Of a stretch of DNA of 64,000 nt, positions 12,333 through 23,018 are shown piece after piece. Position 1 is the stretch's first letter. Each line of letters opens with the position of its first letter. The notes under the pieces were generated by a model that was not told the DNA's origin, made no database searches, and saw only the letters and a program-made list of their open reading frames with translations. The position numbers and the translations under genes were made by a program. The stretch is taken from NCBI GenBank assembly GCA_948146395.1, contig OX411548.1, positions 41,165,098 to 41,229,097 of the forward strand. Direction: 5' to 3'. Source of the stretch: Fragum whitleyi. Taxonomy: Eukaryota; Mollusca; Bivalvia; Cardiida; Cardiidae.

Positions 12333-12654
12333 ATTACAAGGCTACCAAGGACGGTCGTACCTTTTTGCCTTTGCTTTTCAGAGCACGACCATGTTGATAG
12401 TAAAGCAATTCTAGTGTTTCGTTTATCAAGATGGTATTTGAATGGTTAAAAATATTTTTTCTCAATGTACATAGTTATTAGCGCACAGCTATCTTGTACA
12501 TTTGCGCAAGTTAGATCCTTAGAAACTGTCTCGCAACTCATTCGTCAATCAAAGACAGGGAAGAAATATTAGTAATAATAGACCAACTCATACATACATT
12601 CATTAATACATAATAAAATCATCTATAGATGTATTTTGTCAAATCGTCAGAGAA

Positions 12655-12910
12655 CGAAGAACTTGTCTTCAGATGTACCCAAGCCGCTGTTGTGACATTT
12701 TGATTGATTCTAGTCCGACTTCGCGGGCTTACTAGGGTCGAATCTATCTAATACTTGGCGAAATTTCTAAACGTAGAATGATTTTACTACCATTCTGTAA
12801 AAGACTTTCAAAATGCGACCTCCAGATGACAAGAACAGATCTCTTCTTTAAATATTTTTACGGAATTTCCAGATTGTCTTCATTTGTTTGACGGGTCGCA
12901 TTTGGAAAAA
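12655..12910. mobile_element. Diverged relative of the 62911-63178 MITE
   Basis: AAAATGCGACCTCCAGATGAC...CAGATCTCTTCTTTAAATAT at 12810-12860 parallels AAATGCGACCTTTAGTTGAC...CAGTCTCTTTTTCGAATAT at 63075-63125. Both have an upstream hairpin with a CGAC arm pair. The rest of 12333-13248 holds no recognisable gene. Confidence 0.4.
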
Positions 12911-13248
12911 GAAATCGTTAAGAAAATGTATATGAGTTCACGAACTATATATTTCACTAAAAAGAATACATTCTGTTGTATTCAGATCACGAGACATTTA
13001 CGATGCTAAATCCGCATGTCCTTTTCAGTAATACCCAGTCGATCTAAATGTAAATGTTCCAATCCATTATCTATGACACGGGGTGGTATACAGCTTGTAA
13101 TATTTCTTCATTCGTGTGTCCCGTAGACAACTGCATTATTGATTTATTCCGTGCAAAATATGCAAAATGCGCGTCAACTCAGACTTAAAGATTTAACCTC
13201 AAATAGATATCACTTATAAGACTTAGTGTACGTTTAATATATCGAAAC

Positions 13249-13374
13249 TTACGTTCAGGGCGACAAAACGGTGTAAAATATTTGCAAGTGATACCCCGCT
13301 TGCACGTAACTACACGTGCAAAGCGGGCTATAATTGGCAAAAAGATTGTCTTTTTTTCATTCTGGGCGCAGAGT
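13249..13374. mobile_element. CGCTTTGCACG palindrome element, copy 3
   Basis: The left end TTACGTTCAGGGCGACAAAACGGTG and the right end TTCATTCTGGGCGCAGAG enclose the core ACCCCGCTTGCACGT/ACGTGCAAAGCGGG. Two bases are missing from the left core arm relative to the other copies. Confidence 0.7.
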
Positions 13375-13520
13375 AGAGTTAAGTAAAGAAAAATGTTCTT
13401 GGATATGGGCTATGAAGTGGGAACGTGCATTCAATGAACATGCAATTATTCACCGGCGATTTAGACTTTAATACAAATACATAGTTTGTTTTGTTTACCT
13501 AAAGCAGACAATTAACTGCT
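13358..13520. repeat. Repeat shared with 17805-17965
   Basis: Shared runs include GCTATGAAGTGGGAACGTGC, TTCAATGAACATG and CGATTTAGACTTT, then AAGCAGACAA-TTACTGCTG. It begins at the right end of palindrome copy 3; the copy at 17805 also begins with such an end (TTCTGGGTGCAGGGTAG). Confidence 0.7.
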
Positions 13521-14020
13521 GTTTGTGTGTGTATGGTTGTTTGTTTTTGTTTGTTTGTTTGTTTGTTTTTTTCAAATAACATCGTTCTTCTTTTAAAATG
13601 AAAGGTTATCTAGAAAATATTACACTTCAGTAAAAATTACCACCAGCACTTTCCTAGAAGCAATTTAATGCACCCTTTTGAAACCGATCCGACATCGGGA
13701 TTTCTCGGCACTTCGTTTCATTCCGATACCATTAAATTCCGTACGTTGTCAAAGCAACTCATGAAAAGGTAATGCTCGATGATCCTGAAGTGTTTCGAAA
13801 ACGTACGATAAATTCTAATAATCTCAAAATCTAGGTGCGCTTGATGCGATGTTCTGCCTCAAGAATGCGTGTATGAATCAGAAAATTTGTTCATTTAAAA
13901 AATATCTTTTCGCTTAAAAAATATCTTTTCTCAAGAAAAATAATTTCTTTTTTGTGACGAACAGTTGAAGCGTACATCATAAGAAACTGGGTAGAAAAAG
14001 TGATTCGGCAAAACATTAAA

Positions 14021-14198
14021 TGAGCATGTGCGCAACATTTCCAACAATTTGAAAAGTTTTTGAGGTGCAAACATTGAGTAGCATTGACAGCCACATACTT
14101 TAAGTATAAAGTAACCTGATGGCCTACATATACTATCAGACCTTATCTATCTACAAAACGCAAATTTGAAATTGTTGAAAATCTCTCGCACAGGCTCA
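14021..14198. mobile_element. TGAGCC-family MITE, copy 2 (internally deleted)
   Basis: Starts TGAGCATGTGCGCAACATTT and ends CTCGCACAGGCTCA, with GTAAAGTAACCTGATGGCCT and ACCTTATCTATCTACAAAA inside. At 178 bp it is shorter than the 240-bp copies and lacks the central CTGTGCATCCGCACAG-type segment. Confidence 0.7.
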
Positions 14199-14214
14199 TA
14201 TGATAAGTGTTTGA

Positions 14215-14560
14215 GAAGTAAGCAGATAATCAGCAAGGGCGTAACCAACAAGACGCGCATAAAGCAACTGCGTAATACAAAATAAATTCTCTGCCGAAAA
14301 TATCGATGATGAATAGGCATAACATCGTAACTACAGTTTTTCAAGCTGTAGTTACGATGGATTGTCCATTCATCATTGTTAAAATCGTTATTATCATTAC
14401 TTTTGACCCCTCTTCCTCTTTTTCCCGGCAAAAGGAGCGGCGGGGATAAGTGTTTCCATGTATATTTTCGGATGGTTGCCAATTTCGTGCGCATATCCAA
14501 TAATATCCAAGTTATGCCCCTCATCAAAGTAACAGAGCGATGTTGTCACACAAGATGAGT
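14215..14560. repeat. CATCGTAACTACAG hairpin repeat, copy 1
   Basis: Arms 14323-14336 and 14346-14359 are perfect reverse complements around an 9-base loop. Flanking sequence (AGCAAGGGCGTAACC to the left; GGATAAGTGTTTCC and GGTTGCCAATTTCGTGCGCA to the right) parallels 43285-43540. No coding role; open frames across it are by-products of the hairpin. Confidence 0.6.
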
Positions 14561-14564
14561 ATCA

Positions 14565-14720
14565 TGTAGCAGAGTGAAATTAGCAGGCCGACAGTGTAGA
14601 AGAGCGATATTAGTAGACTAGAAGGGAATCAAAGAAGCAGAGTGAAGTTGGTATACCGACAGAGTAGCAGAATTACAGAGTGAAGTACACAGACGAGAAG
14701 AGTATCATAGAAGGACACTG
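14565..14720. repeat. Minisatellite block, short paralogue of 17990-18860
   Basis: Degenerate GCAGAGTGAAGTTGGTATACC-type units align in order with 17995-18130, through the shared unit GTATACCGACAGAGTAGCAG and then GAAGTACACAGAC. Confidence 0.75.
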
Positions 14721-15514
14721 AATCTGGTCATTTTTGGTGAACGAACGTCGTTCACCAGTGTTATATACCATGTCAGGAAAATCATGTTGGATGTTAATAC
14801 ATTTGAAATAAAGTAGCGCCTCTTAAAATTCAATTTAGTATCTTACAACATTTTTCTCAGCAAAATCACTTTTTATTTCTTTAATGGCGTGTTTCTAGTT
14901 TTCTTTATCAAGTGAAGATAATCAAAATTCGCCTTGAAAAACACAATATGATCTTGCAATGTTTATCAAGGGAATTTTTGATCGGCGTAAGCTTGTCGAA
15001 AGTTTAAAGCAAAAACAAAGTTTGCGTCTAAGCACCGAAGAGACAGATACTATGTTTTTGACCCAAGCCTTCGCTGGTGCAACTTGTAGTAATTAGCCGG
15101 AAATACGTGTTTATCTAGGCCATGTCCTCTTGAACTTACATTCGGCAATACTCGGGCGATCTCCGACGGCTCCGAGTTAAATGTAGGTTACAGGAATCGG
15201 CCGAGTTGAGACGAATGACACATCAAGACACCTTGTGTCATTAGAACGCGGTTTTACATAACTTTTCAACTAGCGACAGTCAGTCTCGAGACGGGTTTTA
15301 AGAATGATTCGATATGTGTTTTACATGTACAACCTTTCTTGTATCTTTTATTTGAATAGGGGTGAACGTCGCTATTAAGATTTTTCCGTGAAATTGCGTT
15401 GGCTGAAGTAGGGCTTATTCCCAGCGAAAACGTTTCGTATTCGTCTATCTCAGAAGCGAATATTGCCGAATACCAAATGCGACAGGCACGGGAGATATTT
15501 CATTGGGGCCATTC
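14721..15514. other. Gene-free stretch
   Basis: A short hairpin GGTGAACG-AACGT-CGTTCACC lies at about 14739-14758. No exon or RNA gene was recognised. Confidence 0.5.
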
Positions 15515-15830
15515 TACTTTGCATTTTTATGCCCCCGTATCGAGAGATCGGGGGCATATTGTTTTACTCATGTCCGTCTGTCTGTCTGTCTATCTATCCG
15601 TCTGTCCGTCCGTCTGTCTGTCCGTCCGTACGTCTGTCCGTCCGTCTGTCCGAAAACTTAACCCTAAAACTTAACCTTTGCCTTTTCTCCAAAAGTATTT
15701 GACATACAAAGCTGTACACCAAAGTCAAGGTCATGTGACAAGGTCAAGGTCATGTGACAAGGTCAAGGTCATCTGTCAAGGTCAAACTTTAAATAAATGC
15801 TGTTCCGGGGGCATTCGTGTTTCATTTCAA
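15515..15830 (+). mobile_element. GGGGGCAT element with GTCY minisatellite and CAAGGTCA array
   Basis: It opens with a small palindrome, TGCCCCCG...CGGGGGCA, then a GTCTGTCCGTCC array at 15570-15652. A tandem array of CAAGGTCA units follows at 15721-15790, and it closes near CCGGGGGCATTCGTG at 15807-15820. The order (hairpin, GTCY array, AAGGTCA array, GGGGGCAT end) is a layout I associate with abundant bivalve repeats. Frames reading SVCLSV across it are not genes. Confidence 0.6.
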
Positions 15831-16543
15831 TCTGTAAAACCATATCAATTCAAAATTCTATTTGAAAATTAAATAAATGATAGCTAAATATTCAACCCTA
15901 GATACCACTCCAATTGACGAGTATATATTGCCGTGGTCAAGGGGGGACCAGATCCGTCATGCACTTGTTTACAATTCGACAGGCGGGTTTAGTTGTTAAA
16001 TTATTCGGAAAAGCCATTGCGTTTTTTACAGAAATCATAAAAATCTTAATCGATGAATAAAAACTGGTTCCATCCTTTCCAAAATACGTTTAGAATTGGT
16101 TAACTACAGTTTAAGAAAAAACTAGCTCCGAGAAGAAAAGTCTATCAGCCGCAATACTGTAATAAGATATCTATAGTGAGTGATTTTACAAGCATCCAAA
16201 CTCTTGAATGTAAACAATAGGTTCTCGTGCAAAAAATAAACCGACAATTGTAAAGATTCTAATTTCTTATTGGGAGGAAAGTCGGGAGGAAAAAAACAGG
16301 GTATTAAACTTAAACTATTTGTTCATGCAATTATTACCTCCCTTTAAAAAATAAACTTCTTAAATAAGATTCTTATTCGCTTTTGACGTGGAAATTACGT
16401 TACAAAAATAATATTTATAAAGACTGTAAGAATGCAATTTACTATGAAGCAATTATTTAACATAAAAAGTTATACATGTACTTTAATTTCTAAACCTTAA
16501 ACAGAAATTATCTATGAATTATACTAATAAGGCACTAGACCTC
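15831..16543. other. Gene-free stretch
   Basis: Nothing beyond AT-rich sequence and a TTACCTCCCTTT motif (16335) also seen in CAGTTA-family copies. Confidence 0.45.
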
Positions 16544-16556
16544 CTTTAACCTATAC

Positions 16557-16788
16557 TCGAATCCCAACCCAGGCAGGAATTTTCAACTAGAAGTGAACTG
16601 GTAAAAAACCCAGAGGTAGCTTCGCGAGTATCGGTGCTTTACACTGGGCACAATAAAGAACCAAGGAGGTCTTTTCGTAGAAGAGCTAGGGGCGTATGAA
16701 CCCGGATCTCCTCGTATCCGCTTCTTTCTCTCTCATGGTCCTTACCATATATGCCTAGAGCACGGAGGGACCTAAATCCTACAAACAT
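16557..16788 (+). mobile_element. SINE copy 1 (5'-diverged), upstream of copy 2
   Basis: GGTGCTTTACACTGGGCACA and TAAAGAACCAAGGAGGTC match GGTGCTTTACACCGAGCACG and TAATGAACCATGGCGGATC of copy 2, in the same order. The copy lies between CTTTAACCTATAC at 16544-16556 and ACACTTTAACCTATAC at 16789-16804. No clear tRNA head remains. Confidence 0.65.
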
Positions 16789-16804
16789 ACACTTTAACCT
16801 ATAC

Positions 16805-17104
16805 GACCAGCACGATTAGCTCAGTTGGTAGAGCACCGGACTTCAAAACCATTGAAGTTCGACCGCGTGGGTTCGGTTCCCGGGCTGGTACACTAACAAA
16901 AACTACTTGTCTTTCGGATTAGACGTTAAACCGAGGCCCCGTGAGACGGTGCTTTACACCGAGCACGTTAATGAACCATGGCGGATCTCAGCAGTAGATT
17001 CGTCATGTATCCTTGCACTATCCCCCGTAACAACTAACCGTCTTCCGGGGGCGTCGCTCATATGGGCATATGCTACGGTAGAGACAATAAATAAACGGAA
17101 ATAC
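16805..17104 (+). mobile_element. tRNA-derived SINE, copy 2, with 16-bp target duplication
   Basis: A tRNA-like head (16806-16891) has an A box (TTAGCTCAGTTGGTAGAGC) and a B box (GGTTCGGTTCCC), the internal RNA polymerase III promoter. Acceptor-like ends are ACCAGC and GCTGGT. A non-tRNA body follows, including GTCTTTCGGATTAGACGTTA. Direct repeats ACACTTTAACCTATAC at 16789-16804 and 17105-17120 flank it exactly. The anticodon stem does not pair well, so this is not a working tRNA gene. Confidence 0.8.
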
Positions 17105-17120
17105 ACACTTTAACCTATAC

Positions 17121-17804
17121 CTAAATATTTCTCATCCTGCAGAGTTATAAAATTGAATAACGACATAAGTGTCAACCACGGAAGTGGTTTTGGCTTCAGA
17201 TATGATCAAAATGAATCTCTCAGGTTATGGTTCAAAATACTATTAATAAGTTAACAAATCATAACTTTAAACAATGAGTACATTTCAGGACTGACTGATA
17301 TTCATAGGTGTTTCTTTGGTTGGTACTCAAAGACCTTTTTATCCTCTGAGAAGAAACAAAGATAGATAAAAAAAAAAGTTAAAACAAATACAACAAATGT
17401 ACTTGAAATTTGCTTAAACATGATAAAAATTACTTTTGTAAAAACAAACACCATTGGATTTAGGTTGAAGACAGTTTTAGATAGGATTAAATCATTCTCT
17501 CCATTTATGTTTTATTAATAAATGTACCTATTTCAAGTGTGTAAAAGAAATTTTCACAGAGTAACAACTCATATTCTAACAAATAATTTTCTAACAGGAT
17601 TTTCCCCATCTTTCCCTTTCTTTGAATTTGCATTGAAATTTCCGAATAACGGAAATTTTGTCAAGACAATTCCTCCCTCCCCCTTTTTTTTAATTATTTT
17701 TACATTCATAGCTTCTCTTTTCTAATTGAATTCAATATATAATTCTAGAATGCCATCAGGTTCGTTCACCATCAGTACTTTCAGTGCTTTGATTTATTCT
17801 GGGT
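17121..17804. other. Gene-free stretch
   Basis: AT-rich. A phenylalanine-rich frame at 17522-17725 is composition-driven and shows no domain. Confidence 0.5.
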
Positions 17805-17965
17805 GCAGGGTAGAGTTTGGTAAAGGAAAAATGTTCAAAGAAATGTGCTATGAAGTGGGAACGTGCGTTCAATGAACATGTAATAATTCACAGACGATTT
17901 AGACTTTTACGCAAATAAATTGTATGGTTTATTTTAACCTCAAGCAGACAAGTTACTGCTGTTTT
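17805..17965. repeat. Repeat shared with 13358-13520
   Basis: Second copy of the segment described at 13358. Here it lies directly before the large minisatellite; at the first locus about 1 kb, including a TGAGCC element, separates the two parts. Confidence 0.7.
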
Positions 17966-17989
17966 TAAAACAGTATCAGTAACAGGATC

Positions 17990-18860
17990 ATGTAGCAGAG
18001 TGAAATTCGCAGGCCGGCAGAGTAGAAGAGCGATGTTGGCAGACTAGAAGAGAATCAGAGATGCAGAGTGAAGTTGGTATACCGACAGAGTAGCAGTATT
18101 ACAGAGCGAAGTACACAGACAAGAAGATAGATTGGCAGTGAATCTAGCATACCGACAGATTAGCAGAGTAAAGTTGACAGACCAGAAGAGTAGAAGATTG
18201 AAGATGGCAGACCGGCAGAGAAGCGTGGTAGAAGAGTGAAGTTGGCAAATTAAAAATGTTTCGTAGAAGTAGAGTGAAGTACGCAGACTGGAAGAGGAGC
18301 AGGGTAGCAGAATGAAGATGGCAGATTTGAAGGGTAGCTGCGTGATTTTGGTATATGAGCAGATTGAAGTTGGCAGACCGGCAGAGTTTCTGGAAAACCG
18401 AGTAAAGGTTTCAGACCGAAACAAAAGCATAGTAGCAGAGTGATGATGGAATAGCACCAGACCAGAAAGAGTGGCAGAATGAATGTTGTAGACCAGAAAA
18501 GTAGCAAAGTGAATGTGGTAGACCAGAAGAGTAGCATGTGATGCTGGTAGACCAGACAAGTAGAAAGTGTAGTTTTTAGACCAGCAGAGATGAAGTTGGG
18601 AGACCAAATGAGAAGCAGAGAGGAAGTTGGTATACCAGAAGAGTAGCATGTGAAGTTGGTAGACCAAAAGAGTAGCAGAGATGAAGTTGGCAGACCAAAA
18701 GAGTAGCAGAGATAAAGTTGGCAGACCAAAAGAGTAGCAGGTGAGAAATTGCGGGCCGACAATGAAACTTGATAGCAGAGTAAAGTTTCAGGGTTGAAGA
18801 GCGATAGAGTAGCGGAGTGAAATTAGTAGACAGGAGGTAGAAGAGGAGTAGAGTGAATTT
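17990..18860. repeat. Degenerate minisatellite, about 30-bp units
   Basis: Roughly 28 imperfect units of the type AGACCAAAAGAGTAGCAGAG plus ATGAAGTTGGC run for about 870 bp. The unit variants drift gradually; the most regular ones are at 18600-18740. Because the unit contains few antisense stops, the minus strand stays open in several phases (LLLFWSTNF-like peptides); I regard these as non-coding. Confidence 0.85.
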
Positions 18861-19229
18861 GATTAAAAAAAACCAACTTAGAAATAAAAAATAAAACGGG
18901 AAATAACTGTATCTTAGTTGTAATCTGCTACGATGCTTGAAGTCTAGCAGACCCATATGAGTCATATAACCCTCACCACCCGCTCATTTTGCAAAATAAT
19001 GATATTTTCAGGAGTAATTCCGGATTATGATTTATATGATTAAAAAAACATCGTAACGATGTTTGGAGTTTCATTTGTTTCAGTCAGCTGACCTGATACT
19101 AGCGGGAATTCAGCAGAGTAGCAGAATAACTGGTTGCTTTTCATAAATTGACGTTTTTGTAGCGCCAAACTATAGATTCGTTGTTTAATTCAAAACATGT
19201 TTCAACTTCATTTTTTCCCAACCCAATGG
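18861..19229. other. Gene-free stretch
   Basis: No gene or recognised repeat. Confidence 0.45.
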
Positions 19230-19560
19230 CTACCCATCCCGCTGTAGCACTCGGGAACCTTCGGCGATTCTACGGAATAGGCATCGGAAATAATGAGGGC
19301 GTAGACATGAACGCGCGTCATATCGCACGATGGATTATGAGACGTCACAAACACCAAAAATCTCGCCAAGGACGATGTAGCATAAAACAAAATAAACGTA
19401 AGAATTTTTTTCAAGCATATTGATGACCGAAGTACCACTATAAACCGAATTATCCCAGAAATGACCCAAAATTATTACACTTACGTCCGAGATACTTTCC
19501 AGTTTACGGAACAGTCCGAGCGATGTTCCCAAGACTGCCGTAGTGTATGATTACCGACCT
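19230..19560 (+). repeat. Interspersed repeat of about 330 bp, copy 1
   Basis: Shares with 29740-30160, in the same order and orientation: CTACGGAATAG-C-TCGG-AATAAT, ATGAACGCGCGT/ATGAAAACGCGT, CACAAACA, GATGTAGCATAAAACA/ACGTTGCATAAAACA and CACTTACGTCCGAG. Short frames across it are not conserved between the copies. Confidence 0.65.
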
Positions 19561-20221
19561 GTTTGAGTCAAGCCAATGGCGGAAATGACATGTAGACAAA
19601 ACTTATAGCCGAAATTGACAACAGTAGTCTATCGTCACCCTTTGTACACCTAACACAAGGGAGACGATTTCATTTAACATTTAAATATGTCTACATGTTT
19701 ATTTCCCTTTGTTTGGGAAATCTATCCTGTACAGCCTGTTCTTAGTCTTTAATATCTGATTTTTCTTTGAAAACAGAGATTTTTGAAAAATATATTTTAA
19801 AATTAGACACTGGCTAACAGTTCAAGTTCATCCATTGCTTTCAACGCTTTGATTTTAATGTAGTTTTGTCATAGTCATAATTATTTTATATGACAAGGGT
19901 TAGAGTAGGCAGATTTTGAAGTGTCACGTTTTCTCGATTACAGGTCAAAATTTTGCAAGAAACTCTTATATGCCTTTTAAACGGCTTCGATAAGGAATAG
20001 ATATGAAGAACAATTCGTAAATTCTAAACGAAAGCCTTTGTCTTTCTAAATCCAAGAGTTTTCCCATTGAAGTGGTAAGCGGCGTATCCCATGACCGACC
20101 AACGTTATTAAAGTAAAGCAAAGGAGCTAACTTGATCGAACAATATCCTACTTTACTTTAACACATGCGTTTAGGATTCGGTATCCCATTCCTTCTTTCG
20201 GATGATATTATACATGTATGG

Positions 20222-20615
20222 TGAATAATTGTTTGTTTTAGTTCCAGATCTATTTAACCTTCATTTCGTAAACAACAAAAGCAATATTTTCACTAGCGGT
20301 AGAGCAACGAGTGGAAATATAGCTTTTGTTGTTCACGAAATGGAAGATTAATCGATGTTACACGAAAAACAAACGAATATACTATTTCTTTAGCGCTAAA
20401 AAGGGACACAATGTGAAGATTTTGGGACAAAATTACTCATAGCGCCTCTTTTTGCACATTATTTTAGGCAACGTTATCTTTGCGTCATTTAGATTTCTTT
20501 ATTGGGCTCCGCTCAGATAACGTCAAAGCGAAAACAGGGTATATTTTTTATAATTTAACTAGTTTGGCAATAATATTTTCAGTGATATCTTACCGTAATT
20601 ACTAGATAAATTATC
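20222..20615 (-). mobile_element. ACAACAAAAGC hairpin element, copy 1
   Basis: It contains the hairpin CATTTCGTAAACAACAAAAG...CTTTTGTTGTTCACGAAATG at 20262-20343. A tail follows with GGACACAATGTGAAGATTTT and GTCAAAGCGAAAACAGGGTA, as in the copy at 36955. Sequence 19561-20221 to its left holds no gene. Confidence 0.6.
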
Positions 20616-20689
20616 TAAAAGCGTCAAAGAGATTGTTGCAGTGTTGTGCGCAGAACTGGAGTTTCTTCTCAATGGGAATCAAACAAAAA

Positions 20690-20929
20690 TGAGCCCGTGG
20701 ACGAGATTTCCAACAATTTGAAATATACGCAAAGCAAAAGCTCTGGCCAGTCTGTGCATCCGCTGAGTCTGACCAGAGTCTTCATTACGCGCTTTTTAGA
20801 TAGATAAGGTATCAAAATATCTGTAAAACATCAGGTAACCTTATTTTCATAGTTTGTGGCTGTCTATGCCTTTCCATGTTTGAACCCCTACAACATTTCA
20901 AATTATTGGAAATGTCATGCACAGGCTCA
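20690..20929. mobile_element. TGAGCC-family MITE, copy 3
   Basis: 240 bp. Starts TGAGCCCGTGGACGAGATTT and ends GGAAATGTCATGCACAGGCTCA-type. Interior: GCAAAGC-AAAGCTCTGGCCAG, TGACCAGAGTCTTCATTACG and TAGATAGATAAGGT. The arms around the centre pair as a second hairpin. Confidence 0.8.
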
Positions 20930-21689
20930 AATGTGAACTTCTTATAATATTCCAAAGTATTCGAGCCAAAAGTCGTAAAAAGCAGAAAGCTGTAGTTATG
21001 AAATTTTGCCTGCCCACACGACAAGGGATACCTTTCTTTTCAGAGTATCCGCCTTGATAATAATCGTTTTGCGAAATACCAGGGATTGGGTCCGAGTCAA
21101 GGAAGGCAGGAATTGTCACCTATTCTAAAAAAAAATGGCGAAAGGGGTCGATGAGAGAAACACAATGGATCCGCTGTCGCATATTTCTTGTCATTCGTTT
21201 GGGATTCCCAATAGTATTGTGTGAAAAATAGACGGCCGGATTCCCCTAGAACTAATTCCTAAATCGATAACTCTGGAATAACTCTAGATAGCTAAGATTG
21301 GAGCTTTGCGAGTATTTAATGGTGAACTTATGCGCTGATGTTTGAATTGATATTTGGAGTTTTATCGCTTTCATCTATACACCGGGAAAAAAGTAAGTAT
21401 TTTATTTTAGATACTTTCATTTTATCCGTATTTGACTTGCAAACACTACGCTTCTTTGGTCATTTTAGCTTAACAAGTATTAATCGGTTTTCAAAATCTT
21501 GAATATTCTCTTCATTGTAATAAGGTCGTTCATAAAAGAGGATTGACAAACGGAATAATTGTGGCATATAACCTCTAGCACATGTATGTATAATTCTTTA
21601 TCGTGATCATTCGTAGAAGTACAATTTTTTCAGTATGTGTATTTAGAACATGTTCTTTAATGCTTTTCGGTGGTTTTCTAGAAATACCG
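20930..21689. other. Gene-free stretch
   Basis: No exon, RNA gene or recognised repeat. Confidence 0.45.
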
Positions 21690-22064
21690 GTAGATTATCA
21701 CTTGATAATCTCGCCGCAAAAGCAGTGAAATTATCAAAAACTCATACTCTGCTTTTGTGCATTTCATCCTATCTGACGTCATCAATGCGGGGCAAAATAA
21801 GTGACGTCACAATGTACGTTGCATAGCAAGCACGCGTAAGATGACGCGCTTTACGAAAATATGTCCTAGAATTTTCCCTTTTTGTCTCATTTTTGCAATA
21901 AAGAAATAGAATGATCGTTTGTTTTTCGAGTAAGATCGATTAATATTTCATTTAGTGAACAACAAAAGCTATATTTTCACTCGTGACACTACCACGAGTG
22001 AAATTATAGCTTTTGTTGTTCACTCAATGAAATATAAATCGATCTTACACTGAAACAAACGATT
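21690..22064 (+). mobile_element. ACAACAAAAGC hairpin element, copy 2
   Basis: The left part carries TTATCAAAAACTCATACTCTGC and two TGACGTCA-type motifs (TGACGTCATC at 21775, GTGACGTCAC at 21802). It ends in a strong hairpin whose arms, 21954-21985 and 21993-22024, differ at only a few positions around a 7-base loop. Outer flanks GTAAGATCGATT and AATCGATCTTAC also mirror each other. Confidence 0.75.
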
Positions 22065-22349
22065 AACAAACACTTAGCAAGTGATTAAGTTAGTGTAATT
22101 CATCCCAACTTATAGGATATAGATACGTCCTTGTTCCCTAGAAAACCTGAACAGCGGACATCTCCGTAGACTAAATAACTGATAGGTTTGACGGCAAACA
22201 ACAGGGTCCTTCTTCAATTTTCATTCATGCGAATACATCACAAATGAGTCGAATTTGATCTGTTCGTACGAGTCTAAAAACGCCTTCTAGTATGGTTTGT
22301 GCATATTTCTTAAATGCTTTTTGATGCTTATCGTGAAATATAGATAGAT

Positions 22350-22662
22350 TATCATTTGACAATGTCTATGCTTAACCAGTGAAATTATCAAAAACTTATA
22401 ACACGCTTTCGTTCATTTCAACCTTTGGGACGTTATCTAAGCGGGACCACGTGCAAAATGACACTGCTTAAGAAAATTTGGCCCAAAGTTTACACATTTT
22501 GTCTCATTTTTGCATAAAAGAAATGGAATTATCGTTTTTTACGAATAACATCCATTGATATTTCATTTCGTTAACAACAGAAGCTCAGCCACTCATGAAT
22601 GTATAGCTTTTGTTATTTGCTCAATGAAATGTACTAGCGATCTTACACTGAAACGAACGATG
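22350..22662 (+). mobile_element. ACAACAAAAGC hairpin element, copy 3
   Basis: Same order as copy 2 (TAGATTATCA, AGTGAAATTATCAAAAACTTA, TTTGTCTCATTTTTGCA, hairpin). It lies in direct orientation about 290 bp downstream of copy 2, so the pair forms a loose tandem just upstream of the fucosyltransferase gene. 22663-23018 holds no recognisable coding sequence. Confidence 0.7.
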
Positions 22663-23000
22663 GTCCTCTATGTAATTGTTATCCTAAGATAAAACCATCT
22701 ATCCTAAAAGAAGATACCGACCAGCTGCGCACTAGAGGTCCCTCAGCCCCCGGTTGTATCAAAACCATTGGTTAAATTTAGAAAGGAAGATATTTTTCGC
22801 CAATCAAATTTGTTGTTTCAATTTTCCAACTGTCAGTTTGAAACACCAATTCTGATCGGCTTAAATTTACTTTCTGTTAACTTTCAACCAATGATGATAT
22901 TTTATACAGCCGGACCCTGATCAGTGCCTTGACTTTCAAAAACCAAATACCCGGTATAGAATTGGAAATCTGATGGCTAACTTAACATTTATTTGACGTT

Positions 23001-23018
23001 TCAGGTCATAACTTAACC
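23001..23018 (+). promoter_or_regulatory. Possible 3' splice site of a 5'-UTR intron
   Basis: GACGTTTCAG followed by GTCATAACTTAACCATG places an acceptor-like AG (about 23004) 14 bases before the start codon. This suggests one or more untranslated exons further upstream. Only the site is visible; no donor was identified. Confidence 0.35.

Noticed and set aside
14147..14558. 126-residue minus frame and overlapping plus frame
   Set aside because: They straddle the CATCGTAACTACAG hairpin repeat, and the frame is not kept in the second copy at 43285.
16806..16891. Functional tRNA gene with a TCA anticodon (selenocysteine-like)
   Set aside because: A and B boxes are present, but the anticodon stem does not pair and there is no selenocysteine tRNA architecture. 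A SINE body and exact target duplications follow, so it is a SINE head.
18044..18965. Minus-strand 207-, 170- and 129-residue overlapping frames as genes
   Set aside because: All derive from one 30-bp minisatellite read in different phases; the peptides are the same unit in different registers.
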